NCBI GenBank assembly: GCA_944325875.1 | Contig: CALVBU010000012.1 | Coordinates: 1 to 63,742, forward strand | Source of the DNA: Candidatus Gastranaerophilales bacterium | GTDB taxonomy: Bacteria > Cyanobacteriota > Vampirovibrionia > Gastranaerophilales > Gastranaerophilaceae | Direction: 5' to 3' | Length of the DNA stretch: 63,742 nucleotides | In this document: one piece after another, positions 7,858 to 15,773 of the stretch | Layout: each line of letters starts with the position of its first letter | How positions within the stretch are numbered: position 1 is the stretch's first letter | Translations under genes and position numbers: made by a program | The notes under the pieces: model-generated | Databases searched by the model: none | The model's input: the letters and a program-made list of their open reading frames with translations, nothing else | What the model was told of the DNA's origin: nothing

Positions 7858-7995
7858 TTTTTATATAAATGTAACACGAGGAAAGCTTAAATTCGAGGAA
7901 TCAAAACGAGATTTAAGCACACACACTACACTTCACACTATTTGAGGAATGAATCAAAAGTTTATTCCAAAAGCCTCTTCGGAGGCTTTTTTTTT
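7858..7995 (+). ncRNA. Candidate small RNA, possibly Yfr1-like
   Basis: The stretch between surE and a 47-aa gene holds a self-contained RNA-like unit. A TATACT -10 at 7846-7851 points to a start near 7858. Stem 1 pairs GCTTAAAT (7885-7892) with ATTTAAGC (7911-7918). An unpaired C/A-rich stretch (7919-7945) follows. Stem 2 pairs 7946-7953 with 7961-7968 with one G-U pair. A strong terminator ends the unit at 7969-7995. The unpaired stretch contains ACACTTCACAC (7928-7938), 9 of 11 identical to the ACUCCUCACAC core of cyanobacterial Yfr1, which likewise lies unpaired between stem-loops. The RNA is well supported; the Yfr1 relation is inference. Confidence 0.6.
7969..7995 (+). terminator. Strong terminator with TTCG tetraloop
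   Basis: AAAAGCCTC pairs with GAGGCTTTT around TTCG, followed by further T residues (nine in a row). It is the 3' end of the candidate small RNA. The reverse strand would also terminate the convergent 47-aa gene. Confidence 0.92.
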
Positions 7996-8032
7996 ACTAT
8001 TAACTTCTGACTCTATATAACACAACCTAATT

Positions 8033-8176
8033 CTATTTGTTTACAGTCAAAAGAATTTCTGCAAGCTTACGCCCGCCACGTTGATCTTTAAATGGAATTT
8101 CCTTTTTTGTTTCTTCAGGGGCAAAATCAGACTTCTGATAATTAATCAAAAATTTCATAAATTCAGGACTGAACAT
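8033..8176 (-). CDS. Small hypothetical protein (47 aa)
   Basis: An ATG at 8176 preceded by GGAGAATAA opens a 47-codon frame ending in TAG. The product starts MFSPEFMKFLINYQKSD, with a charged middle (PEETKKEIPFKDQRGG) and a hydrophobic end (KLAEILLTVNK). Good start signals and protein-like composition support it; I recognise no family. It converges on the small RNA and shares its terminator. Confidence 0.5.
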   Translation of the reverse strand: MFSPEFMKFLINYQKSDFAPEETKKEIPFKDQRGGRKLAEILLTVNK

Positions 8177-8351
8177 TTATTCTCCTTTAAATTCACACTA
8201 CCTAATCTAAAATAATAAACTACTACTTCGTATATATATAAAACCATAAAATTTAAAATAATTGCGTTTTCTTTATAAAAATTTTACATATTTTAATGCC
8301 TGCTATCATTATGATATAATGTAGATGAATCATAGATATTAAGGATAAGAT

Positions 8352-9011
8352 ATGAAACAGTCATCAATTATTGATATCATCTCACCGATTATGGTAGGAC
8401 CATCCAGTTCACATACAGCAGGAGCTGTTAGATTGGGGCTTTTGGCAAGAAATGTTTATAACGCAAAACCCCAAAAAGTTACTTTTAAACTTTACAACTC
8501 TTACGCTCTAACAGGGAAAGGACACGGTACTGATAAAGGTCTACTTGCGGGACTATTAGGTCTGCCTGTTGATGATACTAGAATTAAAGATATTTTTAAT
8601 CTTGATATTGCAAAAGAATTTGAATACAAGTTTGAATATCTGGAAGACTTTAACAGACACCCAAATGCTGTAGATTTTGTCATTGAAGGGGTTCAGAATA
8701 TGACTATTTCCGGTGACTCTATCGGCGCTGGTGAAGTTGTAATCAGAAAGATTAACGATTTTTCCGTAAAATTTACAGGAAAATATAATACGTTATTACT
8801 TGTATATAAAGATGTCCCTAATATGATTGCAAGAGTCACAAACTCAATACACGTAAATATCGCATCATTACACTGTGACAGATTTGCTAAAGGTGAAGAA
8901 GCATCGATGTGCGTATGTCTGGATGGAGATATAAACCAAAAAGTTATTGACTTTTTAGGACTTATTGAAGACGTTTACATGATTAGATATATTAAAAAAT
9001 TGGATAATTAA
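8352..9011 (+). CDS. sdaAB: L-serine dehydratase, beta subunit
   Basis: With the next gene it forms the iron-sulfur L-serine ammonia-lyase (serine to pyruvate plus ammonia). The 219-aa subunit shows the family start IDIISPIMVGPSSSHTAGAVRLG and the GTDKGLLAGLLG segment. Residues ~150-219 form an ACT-like domain (YKDVPNMIARVTNSI...). AAGGATA precedes the ATG. The stop is one base before the alpha-subunit ATG, so the two are translated together, as in two-subunit (Bacillus-type) enzymes. Confidence 0.96.
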   Translation: MKQSSIIDIISPIMVGPSSSHTAGAVRLGLLARNVYNAKPQKVTFKLYNSYALTGKGHGTDKGLLAGLLGLPVDDTRIKDIFNLDIAKEFEYKFEYLEDFNRHPNAVDFVIEGVQNMTISGDSIGAGEVVIRKINDFSVKFTGKYNTLLLVYKDVPNMIARVTNSIHVNIASLHCDRFAKGEEASMCVCLDGDINQKVIDFLGLIEDVYMIRYIKKLDN

Positions 9012-9012
9012 A

Positions 9013-9891
9013 ATGGATAGAATTATTAGCACTTTTGAAGAATTGTATATTTGCTGCACTAAATATAACAAACAAATATGGGAAATAGCCCAAGAAAGAG
9101 AAGCTGAACAAGCCGAAATTTCTATAAATGAATTTAGGGCAATTGTAAAGAAAAGCCTTGATGCTATGAAAGAAGCTATAAAAAACGGTTTACACAGCAA
9201 AGAAATGTCTATGAGCGGAATGTGCGGAGATGACTGTTACAGACTACAGGAACGTTATAAAAAGCAACACGCCCTATTTGGAAGTGCATTTGAAAAGATT
9301 ACAACTTATGCTCTTTCTACAATTGAAGAAAATTTGAGAATGGGAAAAATTGTTGCCTGCCCAACAGCAGGCTCATGCGCTATCGTACCATCAGTGCTAG
9401 TTGGATTCAGCGATGAACTGAATATTGATGAAGAATCACAAATTAATGCTCTTATTACTGCAGGAGAGGTTGGCCGAATTATTTCAAATAAAGTCGCACT
9501 GGCAGGAGCTGTTGCAGGATGCCAAGCAGAATGCGGAGTTGCATCTGCGATGAGTGCAGCCGCTCTTACACAACTAAGAGGCGGCAAAATTGAAGAAATA
9601 CTTAATGCGATGGCGCTTGCTATGAAAAATCTTTTAGGGCTTACTTGTGACCCAGTTTGCGGACTTGTAGAAATCCCTTGCGTAAAACGCAATCCATTCC
9701 TTGCTATTCATGCAGTTACAGCTAGTGAATTAGCTCTTGCGGGTATTTCATCCAAAATCCCGCCCGATGAGGTAATTGACGCTCTTGAACAAACTGGAAA
9801 ACTTATGTCACCTACGCTAAAAGAAAGCTCCCAAGCTGGACTTGCAAAAACTAAAACTGCAATAGAATTAGAAAAAAGATTGCTAAAATAG
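9013..9891 (+). CDS. sdaAA: L-serine dehydratase, alpha subunit
   Basis: This catalytic subunit carries the 4Fe-4S cluster. The Cys positions are visible in CPTAGSCAIVPSVL, GCQAECGVASAMSAAA and LTCDPVCGLVEIPC, the last being the classical cluster motif. Its 292 aa fit the family. The start has only a weak ribosome site, consistent with coupling to sdaAB. It degrades serine for pyruvate and energy in a fermenting cell. Confidence 0.97.
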   Translation: MDRIISTFEELYICCTKYNKQIWEIAQEREAEQAEISINEFRAIVKKSLDAMKEAIKNGLHSKEMSMSGMCGDDCYRLQERYKKQHALFGSAFEKITTYALSTIEENLRMGKIVACPTAGSCAIVPSVLVGFSDELNIDEESQINALITAGEVGRIISNKVALAGAVAGCQAECGVASAMSAAALTQLRGGKIEEILNAMALAMKNLLGLTCDPVCGLVEIPCVKRNPFLAIHAVTASELALAGISSKIPPDEVIDALEQTGKLMSPTLKESSQAGLAKTKTAIELEKRLLK

Positions 9892-9960
9892 ATCTTTTTG
9901 CATTTTTATTAACTTTTGTAACAACTTTGTTTAATTTAAGCACTTTTGTGGAAAAGAAAT

Positions 9961-9994
9961 ACTTTATATATATATATGAGATATAAAGTATAAT
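9961..9994 (+). promoter_or_regulatory. Inverted repeat abutting a -10 element
   Basis: ACTTTATAT (9961-9969) and ATATAAAGT (9981-9989) form a perfect 9-bp inverted repeat. The right arm runs straight into TATAAT (9989-9994), about 25 nt before the next gene. It could be an operator covering the promoter; no clear -35 is seen. Confidence 0.35.
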
Positions 9995-10019
9995 TTTTTG
10001 AAACATAAGGAGCATTCAA

Positions 10020-10226
10020 ATGGGCGATTTTAGCGTACAGGCAATTGGGTCAAAAAGAACTGAAGACATTGAACAGAAAAAACAAAAATTGCAATTTGCA
10101 GATGGCTTCAATGCATTTTATAGTAAACTAAAATCCGGAGAAGGATTATTTACATTAATGCGTTCCCAAGGAACAAGCGTACAAGCTTATGATGGCAACC
10201 AAGGATACGGGGCTGCGAACATCTAA
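10020..10226 (+). CDS. Small hypothetical protein (68 aa)
   Basis: AAGGAGC stands 7-8 nt before the ATG. The product starts MGDFSVQAIGSKRTEDIEQ, with a helix-like charged segment (QKKQKLQFADGFNAFYSKL) and a glycine-rich end (GNQGYGAANI). No signal peptide or membrane segment is seen and no family is recognised. The hairpin between it and coaX suggests most transcripts end before coaX. Confidence 0.65.
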   Translation: MGDFSVQAIGSKRTEDIEQKKQKLQFADGFNAFYSKLKSGEGLFTLMRSQGTSVQAYDGNQGYGAANI

Positions 10227-10252
10227 GTTTTGCAAAAAAAGTTTTTTGATAT

Positions 10253-10287
10253 AAAATAGTCCTTGAAACAGTAAAGGACTATTTTTT
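10253..10287 (+). terminator. Terminator-like hairpin that masks the coaX ribosome site
   Basis: A 12-bp perfect stem (10253-10264 with 10274-10285) is followed by T residues and ends exactly one base before the coaX ATG. The 3' arm contains AAGGA, the only ribosome-site candidate for coaX. It can end transcription of the 68-aa gene and also limit coaX translation. Confidence 0.75.
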
Positions 10288-11052
10288 ATGTTATTAACAG
10301 CCGATATAGGAAACACCAGTATTACGTTAGGTCTTTTCGATGAAAGTGCGCTCGTCGAAGAATTCAGACTTGCTTCAGATAAAGATTTATCTCTTGAAGA
10401 ATATGAAGTACTTCTAAAATCGCTTTTTAACAAATTTGTAATAGATGGGTGTATTATATCTTCTGTCGTAGAAGAATTAAACAACAAGTTTGAGGCGGCT
10501 GTAAAAAATGTATTTAAAATCACACCAATCTTTTTATCCGCAAAAATTAATACCGGTGTAAAAATAAAAATGCCAAATCTTAACGAAGTAGGAGCTGATA
10601 GGATAGCCAATGCCGCAGGCGCGTATGTTTTATACAAACATCCGGTTATTGTGGTTGATTTCGGCACTGCTACAACATTTGACATTGTAAACCCTAATGG
10701 AGAATTTATCGGTGGTGTGATTGCTCCAGGAATAAACTTACAACTAAAAACACTTAATAAATTTACATCTAAACTGCCAAGAATTGAAATTGCGAATTCA
10801 CCATCAGCAATTGGAAACAACACTGTTGACGCGATTTTATCAGGAGTAATCAGAGGTTGCGCCTGTATGATTGACGGATTAATTGAGCAATGTGAACAAG
10901 AACTTGGAGAAAAAGCCGTAATCGTAGCTACAGGCGGATATGCAAATTATATTGCCGAATACTTAAAAAGACCTTTTGACTTTATTAACCCAACACTTAC
11001 ATTAGAAGGGCTTCGCCACTTATACAACATAAATCAACTGGTCAAAGCATAA
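10288..11052 (+). CDS. coaX: Type III pantothenate kinase
   Basis: It phosphorylates pantothenate, the first step of coenzyme A synthesis. The 254-aa protein has the ASKHA-fold motifs of CoaX: DIGNTSITLGLFD (phosphate 1) at the N-terminus, GADRIANAAGA at ~105 and VVDFGTATTFDIV at ~125, then GGVIAPGI. Length and motifs match. Its ribosome site is buried in the preceding hairpin. Type III kinases resist feedback inhibition by CoA, so expression control may matter more here. Confidence 0.96.
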   Translation: MLLTADIGNTSITLGLFDESALVEEFRLASDKDLSLEEYEVLLKSLFNKFVIDGCIISSVVEELNNKFEAAVKNVFKITPIFLSAKINTGVKIKMPNLNEVGADRIANAAGAYVLYKHPVIVVDFGTATTFDIVNPNGEFIGGVIAPGINLQLKTLNKFTSKLPRIEIANSPSAIGNNTVDAILSGVIRGCACMIDGLIEQCEQELGEKAVIVATGGYANYIAEYLKRPFDFINPTLTLEGLRHLYNINQLVKA

Positions 11053-11054
11053 AT

Positions 11055-11669
11055 TTATATATTATAAGAGAATTGTAAGAAATTTCCCATTAAGTTTTCA
11101 TTCCAAACTTGTACATCTTCTGGGACTTCAAGTACAGCAGGTGTAAAATTCCAAATATGTTTTATGTTAGCTTTAACTAAAAAATCTGCAGTCACTTGAG
11201 CATATTTTCTTGGGACAGTTAAAATAGCTATATCTACATTAGATTTTCTTGATAAATTCGGGAGTTTAGAAATATCTAATATTATTTTATGATTTACGGT
11301 TCCTCCGATTTTCTTTTTATCATTATCAAATAATGCTACAATATTTAATCCATAATTTGCAAAATTATCGTACTTAGCCAAAGCCATTCCTAAATTTCCA
11401 GCCCCAACAATAAAAGCATTTTTAGTTTTAGCAAACCCAAGAGTAGCCTCAATAGACTTTTTTAGTTCTTTTACAATATATCCGACACGACTTTTACCAG
11501 AATTATTCAACAAATTTATATCTTTACGCACTTGCGAATCATCAATCTTCAATAATCCAGCAATTTGCTTACTTGAAATAAATTCTATATTTTGCTCAAT
11601 ATAATCATCCAAAATACAATGATATAATGTCAGTCTATTAATAACTTTGTCAGAAATTTTTTTATCCAT
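11055..11669 (-). CDS. rex: Redox-sensing repressor Rex
   Basis: Rex senses the NADH/NAD+ ratio and represses fermentation and respiration genes. I start it at the ATG at 11669 (204 aa); the longer frame upstream crosses a terminator and has no start signal. The N-terminal winged helix shows FISSKQIAGLLKIDDSQVRKD. The Rossmann domain starts at NAFIVGAGNLGMALA, followed by VALFDNDKKKIGG. A TATAAT box ends 6 nt before the ATG, implying a leaderless mRNA. It is convergent with coaX, with a 2-nt gap. Confidence 0.93.
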   Translation of the reverse strand: MDKKISDKVINRLTLYHCILDDYIEQNIEFISSKQIAGLLKIDDSQVRKDINLLNNSGKSRVGYIVKELKKSIEATLGFAKTKNAFIVGAGNLGMALAKYDNFANYGLNIVALFDNDKKKIGGTVNHKIILDISKLPNLSRKSNVDIAILTVPRKYAQVTADFLVKANIKHIWNFTPAVLEVPEDVQVWNENLMGNFLQFSYNI

Positions 11670-11675
11670 AACTTG

Positions 11676-11681
11676 ATTATA
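11676..11681 (-). promoter_or_regulatory. -10 box of rex, leaderless start
   Basis: TATAAT on the minus strand ends 6 nt before the rex ATG, so transcription would start at or next to the start codon. The -35 region is weak and lies inside the preceding terminator hairpin. Confidence 0.5.
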
Positions 11682-11685
11682 TAAT

Positions 11686-11715
11686 AAAAAAGGACGGATT
11701 AAAAAATTCCGTCCT
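11686..11715 (-). terminator. Terminator of the prepilin gene
   Basis: AGGACGGA pairs with TCCGTCCT (11691-11698 with 11708-11715), with a T-run on the minus strand. It separates the prepilin gene from rex. Confidence 0.88.
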
Positions 11716-11773
11716 AAAAGTATATTGTTTACTCTGTTCGAAAATATTTTTTCGGGTTGCATCTAAAATCTTA

Positions 11774-12433
11774 TTATTTACCTGCACCGTAAAGAACAGC
11801 TTCAGCAGCTCTTGTAGCTGGAAGAACTGTTTGGTCATACATAATTACAGGATAAATATCTGTAGGGTTAGTTACCTTACAATCTTCTCCACCTGCATTC
11901 CAATTTTTACCGTCGCAGTTAACAAGTTTGTTAGGGTTCTTTTCACCGTTAACATCGATTACACCATAGCAGTAACCAGGAGTACCATCAGTTCCGTTAT
12001 CAGCAGCATTTGTTGTTGCATTACCTTCAGTACAATTTGATGCATTTTTAGGGAATGTAAATGTGATACCATCATTGAAATACAATGTATAGTTTGATGT
12101 TTTATCACCAAATTTTACATTACTAGAAGTTGGTGTTGCTGTATAAGCATTACCGTCAGTTTTAACAACATTCATACGGTTGTTGAATAAGTTGTATAAT
12201 GATGCATTATCATTTGTAGTTGTAGAAGTTGTTTGAGACAAATCATAGTCATCAAGAGCAACGTTCAAAACTACAGCTTGAGACAATACAGATAAAGCTT
12301 TTTTGTAAGCTGTTTTGTACTGTGCACCGTTAGTTGAATTCATCAATGTAGGCATTGTCATTGCAGCTACAACACCAATAATACCCAAAGTAATCAATAC
12401 TTCTGCCAAAGTAAAACCGAATCTTTTTGTCAT
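11774..12433 (-). CDS. Type IV pilin/pseudopilin-like prepilin
   Basis: This 219-aa protein has a type III signal sequence: basic MTKRFG, then the prepilin peptidase site G|FTLAEVLITLGIIGVVAAM with Glu5 of the mature protein and a hydrophobic helix. The rest is a globular pilin-like domain with Cys residues (NCTEGN, GYCYGV, LVNCDG, GEDCKV) probably in disulfides. AGAGGT lies 8-9 nt upstream of the ATG. It stands alone, without assembly genes. It is likely a surface pilin or pseudopilin; the partner machinery is not in the window. Confidence 0.88.
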   Translation of the reverse strand: MTKRFGFTLAEVLITLGIIGVVAAMTMPTLMNSTNGAQYKTAYKKALSVLSQAVVLNVALDDYDLSQTTSTTTNDNASLYNLFNNRMNVVKTDGNAYTATPTSSNVKFGDKTSNYTLYFNDGITFTFPKNASNCTEGNATTNAADNGTDGTPGYCYGVIDVNGEKNPNKLVNCDGKNWNAGGEDCKVTNPTDIYPVIMYDQTVLPATRAAEAVLYGAGK

Positions 12434-12546
12434 AATTAAATACCTCTTTCTAAATGAATCTTTTTATTTTAATTATTTATAACTATATTTATTCCCAGCA
12501 TCTAATTCTTTTTAACTATATGTAAAGAAAAATTAATACTTTAGAA

Positions 12547-12861
12547 TTAGTTATTTTTTCTTTTCTCTTCTTCTTTAATAAAATCGCACAAACCTTCAAG
12601 ACGCTTATCTTCCATAGCATCAATTAATTCTTGGATTTTAGAGAATTTTTTTAATGCAAATCCTGTTTCTGCCAACAAGACACAATCATTACATAATCTA
12701 TAACCTTCATATTCAATAGACCCAGCAAGGCATTTTTGCTGACCACAACAATCACACTCAAAGTATTCATCTATAATATCAGGGTTATCTTCAATATCGT
12801 CAATTCGCATCTGTTCAACAACAGCTTGCATTTCTTCAATAATTTCTTTTTGGGTTTTCAT
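12547..12861 (-). CDS. Hypothetical protein with zinc-ribbon-like Cys cluster
   Basis: This 104-aa acidic protein has ECDCCGQQKC at ~35-44 and RLCNDC at ~56-61, a CxCC...CxxC arrangement that could bind one zinc. It is flanked by an N-terminal helix (IIEEMQAVVEQMRIDD) and a long C-terminal helix ending KEEEKRKNN. I recognise no family. It follows pdxJ by 14 nt on the same strand, so it belongs to the murT-pdxJ transcription unit, without an obvious functional link. Confidence 0.65.
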   Translation of the reverse strand: MKTQKEIIEEMQAVVEQMRIDDIEDNPDIIDEYFECDCCGQQKCLAGSIEYEGYRLCNDCVLLAETGFALKKFSKIQELIDAMEDKRLEGLCDFIKEEEKRKNN

Positions 12862-12875
12862 AAAATTTATCCATT

Positions 12876-13586
12876 CTATTTAATTAAATCTGCCATTTTT
12901 CTAACTGCTTCAGGAAGCCCAGTAAACACAGCACGAGAAATAATACTATGCCCAATATTCAATTCATACAATCCTGGAATTTCGTGCATTCTATAAACAT
13001 TTTCATAATTTAGCCCGTGACCGGCATTTACTCGAAGTCCTAATTCTTGAGCCAATTTTGCAGAATTTTTAAGTTTTAAAAACTCAATTTCTTCTTTATC
13101 TGACCCAAAGGCCTCAGCGTAAGCTCCTGTATGCATTTCTATAAATTGAGCTCCAGTCTTTGCAGAAGCTTTAACCTGTTCTTCATCAGGATCAATAAAC
13201 AAGCTTACAATAATACCAGCGTCTAAAAGCGGTTTTATAAAATCTGAAACTTTTTCCAATTGTCCTGCAACATCAAGACCGCCTTCAGTTGTAACTTCTT
13301 GACGCTTTTCCGGAACAATGCAAATTGAATAAGGCTTGATTTCTAAAGCTATTTTTTGAATATCATCAGCCATAGCCATTTCAAGATTTAATTTAGATTT
13401 AATAGTTTTTACTAATGTATAAACATCTTCATCTTTTATGTGACGCCTGTCCTCTCTAAGATGTGTAGTAATAGATGTTCCACCATTTGCCTCACAAATA
13501 TCTGCAGCTTTTATCGGGTCCGGTTCAAAACCGCCTCTTGCATTTCTTAAAGTAGCTATATGATCAATATTTACACCTAAAAGCAT
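12876..13586 (-). CDS. pdxJ: Pyridoxine 5'-phosphate synthase
   Basis: It condenses 1-deoxyxylulose 5-phosphate with 3-amino-2-oxopropyl phosphate to make vitamin B6. The 236-aa TIM-barrel protein has the diagnostic GVNIDHIATLRNARGG start, THLREDRRHI at ~40, EMHTGAYAEAFG and the NAGHGLNYENV region. Length is typical. It follows the MurT-like gene by 13 nt. Its substrate would come from DXS; a DXS-like gene is at 50-52 kb. Confidence 0.97.
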   Translation of the reverse strand: MLLGVNIDHIATLRNARGGFEPDPIKAADICEANGGTSITTHLREDRRHIKDEDVYTLVKTIKSKLNLEMAMADDIQKIALEIKPYSICIVPEKRQEVTTEGGLDVAGQLEKVSDFIKPLLDAGIIVSLFIDPDEEQVKASAKTGAQFIEMHTGAYAEAFGSDKEEIEFLKLKNSAKLAQELGLRVNAGHGLNYENVYRMHEIPGLYELNIGHSIISRAVFTGLPEAVRKMADLIK

Positions 13587-13599
13587 ATTTACCTCTTTT

Positions 13600-14937
13600 C
13601 TAAAATTTCATTTTTGCAATCTTTAAAAGTGCTGTATAAGAAGGCAAAATAGTTATATTTTCGTCCTTATCACCTGAGGCAGCAGCTATTTCAATTGCTT
13701 TCTTTATCGATGGTTCAACAACAATCTGGCTTTGCGAAATTCCGGCATATTTTAACCTTAATGCCATATCATTTGCTCTAATACCAGATGTTATAACTAG
13801 TTTTTTAGCATCTCTAAGCTGTTCAAAATCGCTATCCCATAACCAAGAAATATCACGACCATCAGCATAATTATCATTAATTGCTATTACAATATTAGAT
13901 TCTAAATCAACAGTTTTTAGGACTTCACTCGCACCTGTAGGATTTTTAATAAGCTGAATTAGAGCTTTGTGTCCCTTTATTTCACGAGTTTCTGTTCTGC
14001 CAAAAATAGACTTATAAGTATTTAAGGCATCTTGTATAGTTACATGAGAAATTCCAGCTTCCATAGCTAACGCTATTGCAGCTAGAGCATTATAAGCATT
14101 ATATAAACCTGACAAATAAACCTTAAACTTATAAACATTTTCTTTGTGAGATACAGTCAATTCAGAAAAATCTGCGTAGATTTTTGCAGAAGCTGAATAA
14201 TCGCAAACAGGTCTTTTATAACCACACTTGCGACAATAATAATGACCTTGTTGAGCAAAGAATCGCTTAGAATACAGTAAAGGATCTCCACAAGCACAAT
14301 TAAAGACTTCTGACGGAGCATTTGAATCATGTTGATAATTGCAATCATATTCTACACTATCAAACCCGTAATATACAGCATATTCGGTCCTGTTAAAAGT
14401 CGCGACAAGAGGATCATCAGCATTTAATACCAGTTTTAAATTTGGATTTTTATCAATTGCCTCTTTTATAAAACCTGCAGTTGTTGCTAATTCCCCATAT
14501 CTGTCAAGCTGATCTCTAAATAAGTTTGTAACAACTAAATAATCAGACCTGATATAGTCATAAAGCTTCCTTAAATAAGCCTCATCAGACTCTATCACAG
14601 CATAATCAAAAGATTTCAATGGAGATACTTCAAGCGCAAAAACATTTGCAACTCCAGTGAGCATATTCGCCCCTTTTAAATTATGAATAACAGAATAACC
14701 ATCAGTTTCAATAATATGAGATATCAAACCTGAAGTTGTAGTTTTTCCGTTTGTGCCGGTAACTGTGACAATATCATTTTTTATATAATCAGGACAATTT
14801 GCTAAAAATTCAGGATAAAACTTTAAAACCATTTTCCCTGCAAAAGAAGTACCTGAGGACTTCGTAAGAAGTTTAATTCCACAGTATGAAGCACGTGCTA
14901 ATAAAAGCGATAAATAAAATTTTAAAGGTTTAACCAT
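13600..14937 (-). CDS. murT: MurT-like Mur ligase (lipid II isoglutaminyl synthase subunit)
   Basis: This 445-aa Mur-ligase-family protein has the ATP loop VTGTNGKTTTSGLI at ~60 and the MurT-specific Cys4 insertion (CNYQH, NCACGDPL, HYYCRKCGYKRPVC) at ~210-245. It ends in the MurT C-terminal (DUF1727) domain with NDNYADGRDISWLWD. MurT works with the amidotransferase GatD to amidate D-Glu of lipid II. No gatD lies next to it here, unlike in Gram-positive bacteria. It is first in an operon with pdxJ. Confidence 0.88.
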   Translation of the reverse strand: MVKPLKFYLSLLLARASYCGIKLLTKSSGTSFAGKMVLKFYPEFLANCPDYIKNDIVTVTGTNGKTTTSGLISHIIETDGYSVIHNLKGANMLTGVANVFALEVSPLKSFDYAVIESDEAYLRKLYDYIRSDYLVVTNLFRDQLDRYGELATTAGFIKEAIDKNPNLKLVLNADDPLVATFNRTEYAVYYGFDSVEYDCNYQHDSNAPSEVFNCACGDPLLYSKRFFAQQGHYYCRKCGYKRPVCDYSASAKIYADFSELTVSHKENVYKFKVYLSGLYNAYNALAAIALAMEAGISHVTIQDALNTYKSIFGRTETREIKGHKALIQLIKNPTGASEVLKTVDLESNIVIAINDNYADGRDISWLWDSDFEQLRDAKKLVITSGIRANDMALRLKYAGISQSQIVVEPSIKKAIEIAAASGDKDENITILPSYTALLKIAKMKF

Positions 14938-15016
14938 AAATAGTCCTTTGGGCGTATTCCAAATCTCTCTTTTGTAATTTATACTTCAAATATAATACAA
15001 AAGTGTAAAAAATAAA

Positions 15017-15376
15017 ATGTATTTATTTATCGCAACAATCTTTATAGCAGAGCTAATAATAGCCTCAACAATAATTTCAAAAATTGTTCAGGCAGATAGG
15101 TGGGTCTGCAAATTTAATGAAAAAGTTTCTCAATGTCGTCCTGACATTCACCAATGTGCTCTATTTATAAAAGAAACTGTAACTTGTGCTAAAGAGCTCG
15201 TAGAAACAATTACAACAGTAATAAAGAAAAAACAGGAAGAATTTAGACTAAGAGTAATTAAAACATTAATAATTTATGCTTTATTGTTGGTTATGAAAAG
15301 CAGATTTAAAAAACTTGCGACATTCTGCCAGTACCTAGTATTCGCAAAAGACTACTGGGACGGGCTTTTAGTCTAA
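15017..15376 (+). CDS. Membrane-anchored hypothetical protein
   Basis: This 119-aa protein has one N-terminal membrane helix (FIATIFIAELIIASTIISKIV) and a second hydrophobic stretch at ~90 (TLIIYALLLVM). In between is a helical segment with Cys residues. A TATAAT box at 14991-14996 lies 20 nt before the ATG, and no ribosome site is seen. It starts a cluster with two YtxH proteins and a DUF948 protein, so an envelope role is inferred. I recognise no family. Confidence 0.6.
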   Translation: MYLFIATIFIAELIIASTIISKIVQADRWVCKFNEKVSQCRPDIHQCALFIKETVTCAKELVETITTVIKKKQEEFRLRVIKTLIIYALLLVMKSRFKKLATFCQYLVFAKDYWDGLLV

Positions 15377-15440
15377 TTTGCTTGTAAAATTTCAAAAATA
15401 TGTTATAATAAAACTCACAAAACGAAAGTCGAGGTTAGTT

Positions 15441-15752
15441 ATGAGTAAAAATAAAGCATTTGCTTTTGGTATGGGACTATTAGCCGGTGTTGTAGGCGGT
15501 ATAATTGCAGGAGTTCTCTACGCTCCAAAATCAGGTGAAGAATCTAGAAAAGAACTTAAAGAAACTGCTTGTGAATTATACGAAAAACATTCTCCGGAAA
15601 TTAAAGAAGCAAAAAAACAAGCATTAGAAAATATTGACTTAATGAAATATAAGCTGGAAAGACAATTGAGAAAGTTTAATAACATGGTAAAATCTAAAAA
15701 AATGCAGAAGGCAAAAGAACTTGAGACTTCAGATGAAAGTTTTGATTACTAA
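15441..15752 (+). CDS. YtxH domain protein (first copy)
   Basis: I start it at 15441 (103 aa), where GAGG lies 6-7 nt upstream; the longer frame has no such signal. The N-terminus is a glycine-rich membrane helix (GMGLLAGVVGGIIAGVLYAP) followed by KSGEESRKEL, the YtxH signature, then a long amphipathic helix. YtxH proteins are small stress- or envelope-associated proteins without a known reaction. It shares the APKSGEE motif with the gene at 16208. Confidence 0.85.
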   Translation: MSKNKAFAFGMGLLAGVVGGIIAGVLYAPKSGEESRKELKETACELYEKHSPEIKEAKKQALENIDLMKYKLERQLRKFNNMVKSKKMQKAKELETSDESFDY

Positions 15753-15773
15753 AATATAAATGGGGAAATTACT

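Noticed and set aside
10155-10823. Long minus-strand frame over coaX
   Set aside because: Antisense shadow of coaX with no ribosome site or family features.
11670-11762. Longer rex start
   Set aside because: The extension reads through a terminator hairpin and the -10 box.
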